Shown: positions 7,561 through 15,906 of the stretch, one piece after another | Position numbering within the stretch: the first letter of the stretch is position 1 | How the letters are laid out: each line of letters starts with the position of its first letter | Assembly: GCA_005880695.1 (NCBI GenBank) | Contig: VBGR01000091.1 | Coordinates: 1 to 32,779, forward strand | DNA: 32,779 nucleotides | Direction: 5' to 3' | Source: Chloroflexota bacterium | GTDB lineage: Bacteria > Chloroflexota > Dormibacteria > Dormibacterales > Dormibacteraceae | Program-made: the position numbers and the translations under genes | Notes under the pieces: generated by a model | What the model was told of the DNA's origin: nothing | Seen by the model: only the letters and a program-made list of their open reading frames with translations | Databases searched by the model: none

Positions 7561-8205
7561 ATGGAGGTTCGCCGCGGCGCCTGCAGCGCCTACGTCTCCC
7601 TCCCAGAGCAGCCCGAAGGGCGCGGGGTGCTGGTCATCCACGAGGCGCTCGGCCTCACCGCCGACATCCGGAGCATCAGTGACCGCTTCGCGAAGGCCGG
7701 CTACGTAGCCCTGGCTCCCCGGCTTTTCGGCGGGCTCGGCTGCCTGGTTCGCACGTTCAGCGGCGAGAAGCGCCGCCAGGACCTCGACGGCTGGCGCGCC
7801 TACCTCCGCCAGGAACATGCCGTGGAGCGCGCCGGCATCATCGGCTTCTGCATGGGCGGCGGCTTCGCGCTGGCCCACGCCAGCACGCCGGGCAGCGACT
7901 TCAAGGCGGTGTCGGTGAACTACGGGGCCGTGCCTGAGAATCTCAAGGGTGTGTGTCCCGTCGTCGGGTCCTATGGCGAGCGCGACCGCCTGCTCCTGGC
8001 GCATGCCGAGCGCCTCGAGAAAGAGCTGACGGAGCTCCACATCCCACATGACGTGGAGATCTACGCCGGCGCCGGGCACTCCTTCCTGAATCAGCACAGC
8101 GGCTGGTACGTGCACCTGGAACGGCGGCTGGGCGCCGGTTACAACGAGCAGGCCGCGGAGGACGCGTGGGAGCGGATCTTCGCCTTCTTCGGGGAGCATG
8201 TCTGA
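7561..8205 (+). CDS. Dienelactone hydrolase family protein
   Basis: 214 aa alpha/beta hydrolase of the DLH family. The nucleophile elbow is GFCMGG (C97), with E28 in VIHEALGL, D142 in YGERD and H173 in GAGHSF, which together match the Cys-Asp-His triad and helper Glu of dienelactone hydrolase. The known prototype opens dienelactones in chloroaromatic breakdown, but many family members have unknown substrates. It is the first gene of a run ending at 14800, and the adenine deaminase start lies next to its stop, so a role with ring-opened or lactone purine derivatives is conceivable but unproven. ATG start without Shine-Dalgarno. Length is slightly below the usual 230-240 aa. Confidence 0.85.
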   Translation: MEVRRGACSAYVSLPEQPEGRGVLVIHEALGLTADIRSISDRFAKAGYVALAPRLFGGLGCLVRTFSGEKRRQDLDGWRAYLRQEHAVERAGIIGFCMGGGFALAHASTPGSDFKAVSVNYGAVPENLKGVCPVVGSYGERDRLLLAHAERLEKELTELHIPHDVEIYAGAGHSFLNQHSGWYVHLERRLGAGYNEQAAEDAWERIFAFFGEHV

Positions 8206-8206
8206 G

Positions 8207-9895
8207 ATGCGGCCCAAGTGGCTGGCCGTCGCCCGCGGCGACGAGCCTGCCGACCTTGTCCTCACCGGGGGCCAGGTCTTCAGCGTCTTCACCAGGGAAT
8301 GGCTGCCTCTGGACGTGGCCATCGTCGACGACCACGTGGTCGGCCTCGGCAACTCCTACCGGGGGGAGCGCCGGGTCGAGCTGCAGGGGGCCTACCTGGT
8401 ACCGGGATTCATCGACGCGCACATGCACATCGAGTCCTCGAAGCTGATGGTCGACGAGTTCGCGCGAGCAGTGCTCCCCCACGGTACGACCACTGTTGTG
8501 GCCGACCCCCACGAGCTGGCAAACGTGCTCGGGACCGACGGCGTGCACTGGCTGCTGGACACCTGCGCCGGCATCCCCCTCGACGTCTTCGTGATGGCCT
8601 CCTCCTGCGTGCCCGCCTCCCAGTTCGAGTCCCCCCGGCGACCGATGACGATCGGCGACATCAAGAGCCTGCTCCGGCGCAGCCGCACGCTGGGCGTGGC
8701 CGAGATGATGAATTTCCCGGGTGTGATCGCAGCCATGCCTGAGGAGGTGGATAAGCTCCAGACCGGGCTGACCGAGCACGTCGACGGCCACGCGCCGGGT
8801 GTCAGGGGCGCGGCCCTCAACGCGTACATCGCGGCCGGTATCCGCTCCGACCACGAGGCCACCACCTACGAGGAGGCGCTCGAGAAGCGGCGTCTCGGCA
8901 TGGCAGTCATGCTCAGAGAGGCCTCGATCGCCCGCAACTTGCGTGACCTCCTACCGCTGGTCAAGAAGTACGGCCCTGAGCACTGCATGTTCTGCACCGA
9001 CGACCGGGAGCCCAACTTCATCGTGGAAGAGGGGCACATCAACCAGATGGTCCGAGTCGCGGTCGAGGACGGGATCCCGCCGGAATCCGCTCTCGTCATG
9101 GCCAGCCATAACGCCGCCGAGTACCACGGGCTCCGCCACCTGGGCGCGATCGCGCCCGGCTACCAGGCGGACATCTTGGTCTTAGACGACCTCCGCACCT
9201 TCCGGCCGAGCACCGTTTTCAAGGCCGGGAGGGAGATCGGCGACTTCCCGAAGCTGCAGGTCCCGGAGTGGGTCCGGCAGACGGTGCATGTGGCGCCGGT
9301 GACAGCGGCAAGCTTCCGGGTCAACGGAGGCGGTGGCCTGATCCGCGTCATTCGCGTCATCCCGCGCCAGCTTCTGACCGGTGTGGAGGAGATGGAGCCG
9401 AACGTGAGGGACGGCGAGATCGCCGCCGATCCCTCCCGCGACCTGGTGAAGATCGCGGTCGTCGAGCGCCACCACGCCAGCGGCCGGATCGGGCTGGGCT
9501 TCGCCACCAACGTCGGCCTGAAGCGGGGAGCCTTCGCCTCGACTGTCGCCCACGACGCCCACAACATCGTCGTTCTAGGCGTCGACGATACGGACATGGC
9601 CCTCTGCGTCAGCCGGCTGGCCGAGATCGGCGGCGGCATCGTGGTGGTGGAAGAGGGGAGCGTCCGCGGCGAGCTGCCGCTGCCTGTCGCCGGCCTGATG
9701 AGCGACCGTCCGCTCGATTTCGTGCACGAACGCCTGGCGGCGCTGGAGGGCATGCTGGCCGGAATGGGCGTCACGCTCGGCGCCCCCTTCATGACCATCA
9801 GCTTCCTGGCGCTCTCCGTGATCCCCGACCTCAAGATCACCGACCGCGGGCTGGTCGACGTGAAGAGGTTCCAGCTCGTGCGCCTCGAGGTCTGA
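8207..9895 (+). CDS. ade: Adenine deaminase
   Basis: About 562 aa. Hydrolyses adenine to hypoxanthine and ammonia (EC 3.5.4.2). The family pattern is clear: PADLVLTGGQVFSVFT, the metal motif FIDAHMHIESS, GTTTVVADPHELANV, FVMASSCVP, FCTDDREP, and the C-terminal HNIVVLGVDDTDM and GAPFMTISFLALSVIPDLKITD. Length is normal (540-600 aa). Two in-frame ATGs exist, 8198 and 8207. GGGGAG at 8191-8196 leaves 1 nt for the first and 10 nt for the second, so 8207 is preferred; 8198 would overlap the upstream gene by 8 nt. Its product hypoxanthine is the substrate of the xanthine dehydrogenase-type subunits encoded downstream. Confidence 0.95.
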   Translation: MRPKWLAVARGDEPADLVLTGGQVFSVFTREWLPLDVAIVDDHVVGLGNSYRGERRVELQGAYLVPGFIDAHMHIESSKLMVDEFARAVLPHGTTTVVADPHELANVLGTDGVHWLLDTCAGIPLDVFVMASSCVPASQFESPRRPMTIGDIKSLLRRSRTLGVAEMMNFPGVIAAMPEEVDKLQTGLTEHVDGHAPGVRGAALNAYIAAGIRSDHEATTYEEALEKRRLGMAVMLREASIARNLRDLLPLVKKYGPEHCMFCTDDREPNFIVEEGHINQMVRVAVEDGIPPESALVMASHNAAEYHGLRHLGAIAPGYQADILVLDDLRTFRPSTVFKAGREIGDFPKLQVPEWVRQTVHVAPVTAASFRVNGGGGLIRVIRVIPRQLLTGVEEMEPNVRDGEIAADPSRDLVKIAVVERHHASGRIGLGFATNVGLKRGAFASTVAHDAHNIVVLGVDDTDMALCVSRLAEIGGGIVVVEEGSVRGELPLPVAGLMSDRPLDFVHERLAALEGMLAGMGVTLGAPFMTISFLALSVIPDLKITDRGLVDVKRFQLVRLEV

Positions 9896-9902
9896 AGCAG
9901 CC

Positions 9903-10751
9903 TTGCGGGTCTCGGTTCCCAAGAGCCTCGACGCTGCTCTCGGCCTCCTCGCCGAGGATCCGCAGGCGGTCGTCCTCGCCGGAGGCACGGATTTGATGGT
10001 GGCGATCAACTTCGGTCGCGCCCGGCCCGAACACATCGTCTCGATTGCACGGCTGGCCGAGCTGAAGGAGCTGGTGGCGGGCGAGCAGGTGCTCTGCGGC
10101 GCCGGCGTGACTTACACGCACCTGCTGCAGCGGGTGCGCGACCGTGCCCTGGTGGACGCGGCGCGAACCGTCGGCTCGCCCCAGATCCGCAACGCGGGCA
10201 CGATAGGCGGCAACCTCGGGACCTGCTCGCCGGCCGGCGATACGCTCCCGATCCTGGCGGCCCTCGACGCGACCATCGTGGTCGTCTCCCGGCGTTCGGG
10301 GGAGCGGCGGGTGCCCTTCTCCGACTGGATGCGCGGTCCCAAGCAGCCCGCGCTCGAGCCTGGCGAGCTGGTGCTGCGGGCAGAGTGGGAGGAGGCCGGA
10401 CCAGCCCAGGCCTTTCTCAAGGCGGGAACGCGCAACGCCATGGTGATCGCGGTGGCGAGCCTCGCGATGGTGGTGGACCGTGCCCGCCGCAGAGTCCGAG
10501 TGGCACTCGGCTCGGCGGGCCCGACCATCATCCGGGCGACAGCCGCGGAGGAGATGGCCAGCGGCCTGATCGAAGAGGTTGGTTGGGAACGTCCTCTCAC
10601 GCTCACGGAGGCGGCCAGGGCCAGGTTCGCCGACCTGGTCGCCGCCGCGGCCCGCCCGATCGACGACCAGCGCGGCACCGGCGCCTACCGCCGTCACGTT
10701 ATCGGCGTGATGGCGAGCCGCGCACTCCAGCGCACCGGGGCCGCGGCTTGA
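9903..10751 (+). CDS. Xanthine dehydrogenase-type FAD-binding subunit
   Basis: 282 aa, medium (FAD) subunit of a three-subunit molybdenum hydroxylase (XDH/CoxM family). The FAD-binding motifs are AGGTDLMV near residue 26 and TIGGNLGTCSPAGD near 100; the C-terminal CO_deh_flav_C-like domain follows. It passes electrons from the [2Fe-2S] subunit to NAD or another acceptor. The start is TTG, 7 nt after the adenine deaminase stop. Its TGA overlaps the TTG of the Fe-S subunit (TTGA), so the two are translationally coupled. CO dehydrogenase or another hydroxylase is possible by sequence alone; the adenine deaminase neighbour favours purine. Confidence 0.9.
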   Translation: MRVSVPKSLDAALGLLAEDPQAVVLAGGTDLMVAINFGRARPEHIVSIARLAELKELVAGEQVLCGAGVTYTHLLQRVRDRALVDAARTVGSPQIRNAGTIGGNLGTCSPAGDTLPILAALDATIVVVSRRSGERRVPFSDWMRGPKQPALEPGELVLRAEWEEAGPAQAFLKAGTRNAMVIAVASLAMVVDRARRRVRVALGSAGPTIIRATAAEEMASGLIEEVGWERPLTLTEAARARFADLVAAAARPIDDQRGTGAYRRHVIGVMASRALQRTGAAA

Positions 10752-11212
10752 CGCAGGTCAGGCTTCAGGTCAACGGGGCGGTGCGGGAAGCGGAGGCCTG
10801 GCCCGGCGAGTCGCTGCTCTACTTCCTGCGCGAGAGGCTCGGGCTCTTCGGCAGCAAGAACGCCTGCGAGCAGGGCGAGTGCGGCTCCTGCTCGGTCTTC
10901 TTCGACGGCGAGCTGGTCTGCTCCTGCCTGGTCCTGGCGGCGGCCGCGGAGGGAGCCCAGATCGTCACCGTGGAAGGGCTGGAGGACGACCCCGTGGCGG
11001 CCCGGGTCCGCGAAGCGATGGTGGCGGCGGGGGGAGTCCAATGCGGGTTCTGCACACCGGGCTTCGTGGTCGCAATGACCGGCTTGCTGAGAGGCAACCG
11101 CCACCCGAGCGATCTGGAAACGCGCGAGGCGCTTTCGGGCAACCTCTGCCGCTGCACCGGCTACGTCCGCATCTTCGAAGCCGTACGCCGAGCGGGCGAC
11201 GCGCTCGAATGA
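10748..11212 (+). CDS. Xanthine dehydrogenase-type [2Fe-2S] subunit
   Basis: 154 aa, small Fe-S subunit. The plant-ferredoxin-like cluster uses C40, C45, C48 and C60 (CEQGECGSC, then SC); the second helical cluster uses C99, C102 (CGFC) and C134, C136 (CRC). Length matches the family (150-170 aa). It relays electrons from the molybdenum site to FAD. Starts with TTG at 10748 overlapping the previous stop, and ends in ATGA shared with the deaminase start. A longer open frame from 10385 exists, but its first part is a shadow of the FAD subunit. Confidence 0.94.
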   Translation: MTQVRLQVNGAVREAEAWPGESLLYFLRERLGLFGSKNACEQGECGSCSVFFDGELVCSCLVLAAAAEGAQIVTVEGLEDDPVAARVREAMVAAGGVQCGFCTPGFVVAMTGLLRGNRHPSDLETREALSGNLCRCTGYVRIFEAVRRAGDALE

Positions 11213-12501
11213 GCCTCCTTGTCCGAGCGGCCGCCGTGCTGGGCAGCGACGCGCGCTGGCTCGAGTGCCGCGAAGGCGAAATCGTCGGGATGGGCGCCGG
11301 ACAGCCGCCGGCGACCGATGAGGTGCTCGATCTTCGCAACTGCGTGGCCGTGCCGGGTCTCGTCAATGCGCACGACCATCTCTATCAGTGGGCGACTCGC
11401 GGCTACGCGGCCGACGCGGGTCTCTTCGGCTGGTTGCAAGCCCTCTATCCGCTCTGGGCGGAGATCGACGCTGAGGCTGTCCACACTGCCGCCCTGGTCG
11501 CCCTGGAACGCCTGCTGCTGGCCGGCTGCACGCTCACGACCGACCATCACTACGTCTTCCCCCGCGGCCGGCCTGGCATCTTCGAGGCGCTCGTAGCCGC
11601 AGCCCGCGAGGTTGGGATTCGCTTCCAGCCCTGTCGCGGGTCGATGAGCCTGGGTGTTTCGCAAGGCGGCCTGCCGCCCGACGACCTGGTCGAGGACGAA
11701 GACGCCATCCTGGCCGACACCGAGCGACTCGTCGCCGCCTACCACGACCCCAGCCCAGGTGCCATGTGCCGGGTCTCCGTGGCACCTTGCTCGCCGTTCT
11801 CGGTGACCGAGCACCTGATGCGCGAGTCGGCCGACCTGGCAAGGCGGCTTGGAGTGCGACTGCACACTCATCTCGCCGAGACGGTCGACGAGGAGCGGTT
11901 CTGCGTCGAGAAGTTCGGGCGACGTCCCCTGGAGCTGCTCGAAGACCTCGGCTGGACCGGGCCGGACGTCTGGGTGGCGCACGGGATCCACTTCTCGAAG
12001 CCCGAGATCGCCCGCCTCGGGTCGGCAGGGATGGGAGTGGCCCACTGTCCCTCCAGCAACATGAGGCTCGGCGCGGGAGCCTGCCCGGTCTCCGAACTCC
12101 GCGGCGCCGGAGTCAAAGTCGGGCTGGGCGTGGACGGGGCCGCCAGCAACGAGGACTACAGCCTGCTCCGCGAAGTCCACCAGGCGCTGCTGCTGGCCAG
12201 GGTTCGCGCCTCGATTCTCAGCCTTCCGGAGCCCGCGTCAGCTCTCACACCGGCAGACGCCGTCGACATCGCGACCCGCGGCGGCGCCGCCGCCCTCGGG
12301 CGCGACGACGTGGGCGAGCTCGCGGTCGGCAAGCGGGCCGACATCGCGCTCTACGGGGTCGACGCCGACATCGACGACTGGGTGGCGGCGCTGGTCCTGG
12401 CCCCGCCACCCCGAGCCGAGGCGGTCGTGGTCGAGGGCCGGATCGTGGTCCGCGAAGGCCGCCTCAGGACCGCAGGACGGGATGCGACAACTCATGCCTG
12501 A
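11209..12501 (+). CDS. 8-oxoguanine deaminase-like amidohydrolase
   Basis: 430 aa, AtzA/TrzN-type amidohydrolase. Zinc ligands are H55 and H57 in NAHDHLYQ, a histidine in HTHLAETVDEE, another in VAHGIHFSKPE, and aspartate in LGVDGAASNED. CPSSNMRLGAG and LGVDGAASN are like those of characterised 8-oxoguanine deaminases (EC 3.5.4.32), which yield urate. Guanine, isoxanthopterin or another aromatic amine substrate cannot be excluded. It starts at ATG 11209 in a 4-nt overlap with the Fe-S subunit stop, and its last 20 nt overlap the molybdenum subunit. The gene therefore sits inside the XDH-type cluster, which supports a purine role: its product would enter the same degradation route at the urate level. 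Confidence 0.78.
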   Translation: MSLLVRAAAVLGSDARWLECREGEIVGMGAGQPPATDEVLDLRNCVAVPGLVNAHDHLYQWATRGYAADAGLFGWLQALYPLWAEIDAEAVHTAALVALERLLLAGCTLTTDHHYVFPRGRPGIFEALVAAAREVGIRFQPCRGSMSLGVSQGGLPPDDLVEDEDAILADTERLVAAYHDPSPGAMCRVSVAPCSPFSVTEHLMRESADLARRLGVRLHTHLAETVDEERFCVEKFGRRPLELLEDLGWTGPDVWVAHGIHFSKPEIARLGSAGMGVAHCPSSNMRLGAGACPVSELRGAGVKVGLGVDGAASNEDYSLLREVHQALLLARVRASILSLPEPASALTPADAVDIATRGGAAALGRDDVGELAVGKRADIALYGVDADIDDWVAALVLAPPPRAEAVVVEGRIVVREGRLRTAGRDATTHA

Positions 12502-14800
12502 AGGCCTGCGAACGCGCGGTGGGGTGGGGGAGTCGATCCCCCGGCCGGACGGTCCCGACAAGGTGAGCGGCCGCTTCAGCTTCGGCTCCGACCTGACCGC
12601 CCCCGGCATGCTCTTCGGCAAGACGCTGCGGAGCCCGCATCCCCACGCGCTGATTCGCTCAATCGACGTGGAGAAGGCGACTGGGATGCCTGGCGTGAAG
12701 GCTGTCCTGACAGCCGCCGACCTGCCCGGCGAGCGGCTTTACAGCCTCCACAAGCCCCCCGACCAGCCGGTCCTGGCCGCCGCCGGCGACGAGGTCCGGT
12801 ACGCCGGCGAGCCGGTCGCGATCGTGGCCGCCGAACATCCCGAGCAGGCCCGAGCCGCTCTTGAGGCTATCGCTGTCGAATACGAGGTCCTGGCGCCGCT
12901 CCTTGATCCAGTCGACGCCATCCAGCGCGGCTCGGTCCTGCGCGAGCTCACGATCCGGTCTGGGGACCCTGACGCGGTGGCCGACGTCGTCGTCGACGGC
13001 TACTACGAGGTCGGGCAGCAGGATCAAGCTCCGCTCGGCCCCGAAGCCGGGCTGGCCATTCCAACCCCCCATGGCGGCATCGACCTCTGGGTGGCGACCC
13101 AGGCCTTGCACGTCGACCTGGAGCAGGTCGAGGCCTGCTTGGGGATGCGCCCGGGCGCGGTCCGGCTCCACCTGGGCGGAGTCGGCGGCGCCTTCGGAGC
13201 CCGCGAGGACCTTTCGATCCAGGTCCACGCCTGCCTGCTGGCGCTCAAGGCGCGTCGGCCGGTGAAGATGTGGTACGGGCGGGAAGAGTCGTTCACCGGC
13301 CACGTCCACCGCCACCCCGCCTGGATGTGGTACTCGACCGGCGCCGACCGCGACGGCCGGCTGGTTTTCGTGAAAGCCACGATCCTGCTCGACGGCGGCG
13401 CCTACGCCTCCAGCTCCGGGGCAGTCGTGGCCAACGCCGCCTGCTTCGGGGCTGGGCCCTACAGGGTTCCCAACGCGCACGTCTGGAGCGGTGCCGCACG
13501 CACCAACACGGTGCCCAACGGGGCGATGCGCGGCTTCGGAGCGGTCCAGTCCTGCTTCGCGTACGAGGGCCAGATGGACCTCCTCGCCGCCCGGCTCGGC
13601 CTGGACCCGATCGAGCTCCGCCTGAAGAACGCGATCCGGCCCGGTGACCGCTTGATCACGGGCCAGGCCCTCACCGGCGCCGCGCCGATGGCGAAGCTGA
13701 TCGATCTTTGCCAGGGACTGCCCGAGCCCCCCGCGCCGTCTGACTCGCTGGCGCTGCCCGGCGGCGCCGGCAACGTCGCCTCAGCCGCGGAGGTCGTACG
13801 CGGGACCGGCTTCGCCGTCGGGTTCAAGAACATCGCCTACTCGGAGGGAAGCGACGACTACGCGACGGCTCGAGTCCGGCTCCAGCGCGGCCCCGACGGC
13901 GCAGCCGTCGTGCAGGTCAAGACCGCGGCTTCCGAGGTGGGGCAGGGCCTGGTCACAGTCTGTCTCCAGGTCGCCCGCACCGAGCTGGGTGTCGAAGCCG
14001 TCGAGATCGAGCGCGCTGACACCACAGTCGGAGATGCCGGGTCCAGCTCAGCCAGCCGCCAGACCTGGATGACCGGCGGGGCGGTCCGCGACGCCGCGCG
14101 GCTGGTCGCGGCCGAGGTGCTGAAGCGGGCGGGACCGCCCGCCCAGGCGCTGGCCGGAGGTCACGTCCTCGACGAGGAGGGGGCGGCCCTGGCGCCGATC
14201 GAGCTTTTCCTGGACGAGCCCATCGAGCGCGAGTTCGAGCATCATCACCGGCCGACCAGCGGGCTCGACCCCGCCGGCCAGGGCGACGCCCACGTTTCCT
14301 TCATGTTCGTCGCCCATCGGGCGACCGTCGACGTGGACGCGGAGGCCGGCCTGGCCCGAGTCGCCCAGGTGGCGACGGCCCAGGACGTCGGGCGCGCGAT
14401 CAACCCTCTCCAGGTGCACGGCCAGATCGAGGGCGGGATCGCGCAGGGTGTCGGCCTGGCGACGATGGAGGAGATCAAGCTCAAGGACGGCCTGATCCGC
14501 AACGCCAGCTTCACCGACTACATCATCCCCACGAGCCTCGACATGCCCGAAGTGGCGGCCGTGCTGGTCGAGGAGCCCGAACCCGAAGCGCCCTACGGTG
14601 CTAAGGGTGTGGGGGAGCCGCCGCTGATCTCGTCGCCGGCTGCGATCGTGGCAGCCATGAGGGCCGCTACCGGCCGTCGGCTGAACCGGGTGCCGGTCAG
14701 TCCTGAGGAGCTGGCCGGTCTGAGCGAGTGCCGGCCGGGATGGCTGGTGCGTCCGGGTCAATCTCCGGCTGAAGCTGTGCGGCCAGCTCCTCCGCTGTGA
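12482..14800 (+). CDS. Xanthine dehydrogenase-type molybdenum-binding subunit
   Basis: 772 aa, large subunit carrying the molybdopterin cofactor. The small a/b hammerhead domain (residues ~15-130) holds KVSGRFSFGSDL, LRSPHPHALI and DEVRYAGEPVAIV; the large MoCo domains hold GGVGGAFGARED, NGAMRGFGAVQ, and the catalytic glutamate E712 in GAKGVGEPP. It oxidises hypoxanthine and/or xanthine if the operon context is right. It overlaps the upstream deaminase by 20 nt. Its 3' end overlaps the convergent membrane-protein gene by 104 bp. No XdhC-type maturation factor is in the window; MobA lies 6 kb downstream. CoxL-type CO oxidation is unlikely since the selenocysteine-adjacent AYRCSFR loop is not present. 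Confidence 0.92.
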   Translation: MRQLMPEGLRTRGGVGESIPRPDGPDKVSGRFSFGSDLTAPGMLFGKTLRSPHPHALIRSIDVEKATGMPGVKAVLTAADLPGERLYSLHKPPDQPVLAAAGDEVRYAGEPVAIVAAEHPEQARAALEAIAVEYEVLAPLLDPVDAIQRGSVLRELTIRSGDPDAVADVVVDGYYEVGQQDQAPLGPEAGLAIPTPHGGIDLWVATQALHVDLEQVEACLGMRPGAVRLHLGGVGGAFGAREDLSIQVHACLLALKARRPVKMWYGREESFTGHVHRHPAWMWYSTGADRDGRLVFVKATILLDGGAYASSSGAVVANAACFGAGPYRVPNAHVWSGAARTNTVPNGAMRGFGAVQSCFAYEGQMDLLAARLGLDPIELRLKNAIRPGDRLITGQALTGAAPMAKLIDLCQGLPEPPAPSDSLALPGGAGNVASAAEVVRGTGFAVGFKNIAYSEGSDDYATARVRLQRGPDGAAVVQVKTAASEVGQGLVTVCLQVARTELGVEAVEIERADTTVGDAGSSSASRQTWMTGGAVRDAARLVAAEVLKRAGPPAQALAGGHVLDEEGAALAPIELFLDEPIEREFEHHHRPTSGLDPAGQGDAHVSFMFVAHRATVDVDAEAGLARVAQVATAQDVGRAINPLQVHGQIEGGIAQGVGLATMEEIKLKDGLIRNASFTDYIIPTSLDMPEVAAVLVEEPEPEAPYGAKGVGEPPLISSPAAIVAAMRAATGRRLNRVPVSPEELAGLSECRPGWLVRPGQSPAEAVRPAPPL

Positions 14801-15542
14801 GTGCCGCCGCTGGCGCCGGCGCCAGCCGCGTCGTGACCTTGCTCCGGTAGACGAGCAGCAGCACGAGCAGGACCAGGGGCAGCGCCCAGGTCACGGCCAT
14901 GGTCCCGGCCGCGAAGAGGGCGACCGGCCCACCCCAGGGCTGGCCGCGGCCCACCCCTACGATAGCCGCGCCGCCGAGCAGGGCCATCAGGCTGATCGCA
15001 ACACCCTCGACGACCAGGAGCGGCAGCGAGTCGGAGGCCGAGGTAGCGTCGACGGCCAGGATCCAGGTCTGCTGCATTGCAAAAACGAGGACGCTGAGCG
15101 CCATCAGCGCGAGCACCCAGCGCCGGATATTCGTCGTGAGGCCGTCGGCGCCGGTGGCCGCCGGCGACTCGGCGTGCGGAGTCTGCAGTGCCGCGGTTAC
15201 TCGACGGACCGCGTGGTGCCCCCGCTCCGGCAGGTGCTGGTGCCAGAGGATGTAGACGATCCCGATCGCCAGCGGGCTCAAGATCACCGTCGCGAACCAG
15301 AAACCGGCCGAGAAGGTGGCCAGCAGCCTGCCCCATTCCCGGCGCCGGAGCAGTCCGCGGCCGGCGCCAAGATGAGCAAGCCCGAGCACGAAGCATGGCC
15401 CAGCCACCTGGATGGTGCCAAGCAGGTCCTGCCCGGCCGCTCCCATGAAATAGAGCAGCAAAGTCGAGAAGGCCACCAGCAGGAGCAGGAAACCGCCGGT
15501 GCTGAGCAGGACCGCGAGCGTGATCGCCGAGACGTTCGACAT
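14697..15542 (-). CDS. Six-helix integral membrane protein of unknown function
   Basis: 281 aa, not recognised as a family. Hydrophobic segments suggest six membrane helices: residues ~5-32, ~40-62, ~70-98, ~140-162, ~172-195 and ~203-230. A loop of about 40 residues separates helices 3 and 4, and the C-terminal ~50 residues are hydrophilic, Ala/Pro-rich and probably cytoplasmic. The start at ATG 15542 (MSNVSAITLAVLL) puts helix 1 at the N-terminus; an upstream GTG at 15599 would add 19 non-hydrophobic residues. The last 104 bp lie antisense to the molybdenum hydroxylase gene, so the tail sequence is constrained by both genes or dispensable. Confidence 0.65.
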   Translation of the reverse strand: MSNVSAITLAVLLSTGGFLLLLVAFSTLLLYFMGAAGQDLLGTIQVAGPCFVLGLAHLGAGRGLLRRREWGRLLATFSAGFWFATVILSPLAIGIVYILWHQHLPERGHHAVRRVTAALQTPHAESPAATGADGLTTNIRRWVLALMALSVLVFAMQQTWILAVDATSASDSLPLLVVEGVAISLMALLGGAAIVGVGRGQPWGGPVALFAAGTMAVTWALPLVLLVLLLVYRSKVTTRLAPAPAAALTAEELAAQLQPEIDPDAPAIPAGTRSDRPAPQD

Positions 15543-15684
15543 GGAAACGTCGTGGGGCCGATCGAGCGCTGTAGCCGGTATCCGCACGGCGACGCGCACT
15601 GTAGCGCGTCAGATGGTCGCGAACAAGGCCCGTCACTGATAGCGCTGTTAACTACGGAGGGCTCGGATTGTTGGCGGTCAGGCC

Positions 15685-15690
15685 TAGCCT
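15685..15690 (+). promoter_or_regulatory. -10 box of a likely leaderless small gene
   Basis: TAGCCT, 9 nt before the GTG at 15700, with no Shine-Dalgarno. The same spacing occurs before many operon-first genes in this window. The rest of the 15543-15684 gap shows nothing else. Confidence 0.35.
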
Positions 15691-15699
15691 CCCGGCGCA

Positions 15700-15864
15700 G
15701 TGTCGCATTTCGTCTGCTGGATCCTGCACCGTTCCCTCTGGACCATCCTGGTCCCGGGCATCCTGCCCCTGCACTACGACGCCGTGGCCTACTGCCCGAA
15801 ATGCGACGCGGGGCGGGGCCACCGCCGGCCCCACACCTTCCCGGCGCTCGCCTTCCGCGCCTGA
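15700..15864 (+). CDS. Small 54-aa protein with a CPKC motif
   Basis: Not recognised. Begins MSHFVCWILHRSLWTIL and continues LPLHYDAVAYCPKCDAG, ending in FRA. A hydrophobic first half is followed by CPKC and several histidines, which could make a half zinc site or a metal-bound dimer. It looks more protein-like than the overlapping +1 frame, which is Ser/Arg/Pro-rich shadow. An in-frame stop at 15685-15687 leaves GTG 15700 as the only start, and TAGCCT stands 9 nt before it. It precedes the tryptophan-rich gene by 42 nt. If not real, the whole 15543-15906 stretch would be gene-free. Confidence 0.4.
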   Translation: MSHFVCWILHRSLWTILVPGILPLHYDAVAYCPKCDAGRGHRRPHTFPALAFRA

Positions 15865-15906
15865 GCCCAAGAGCGGCTCCCGAGCCTTCTCCGCGCCTGT
15901 AATTTC

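Noticed and set aside
7033..8352. 439-codon minus-strand frame across the DUF559 end and hydrolase gene
   Set aside because: Spans a repeat, a promoter and the DLH gene; composition is that of a shadow.
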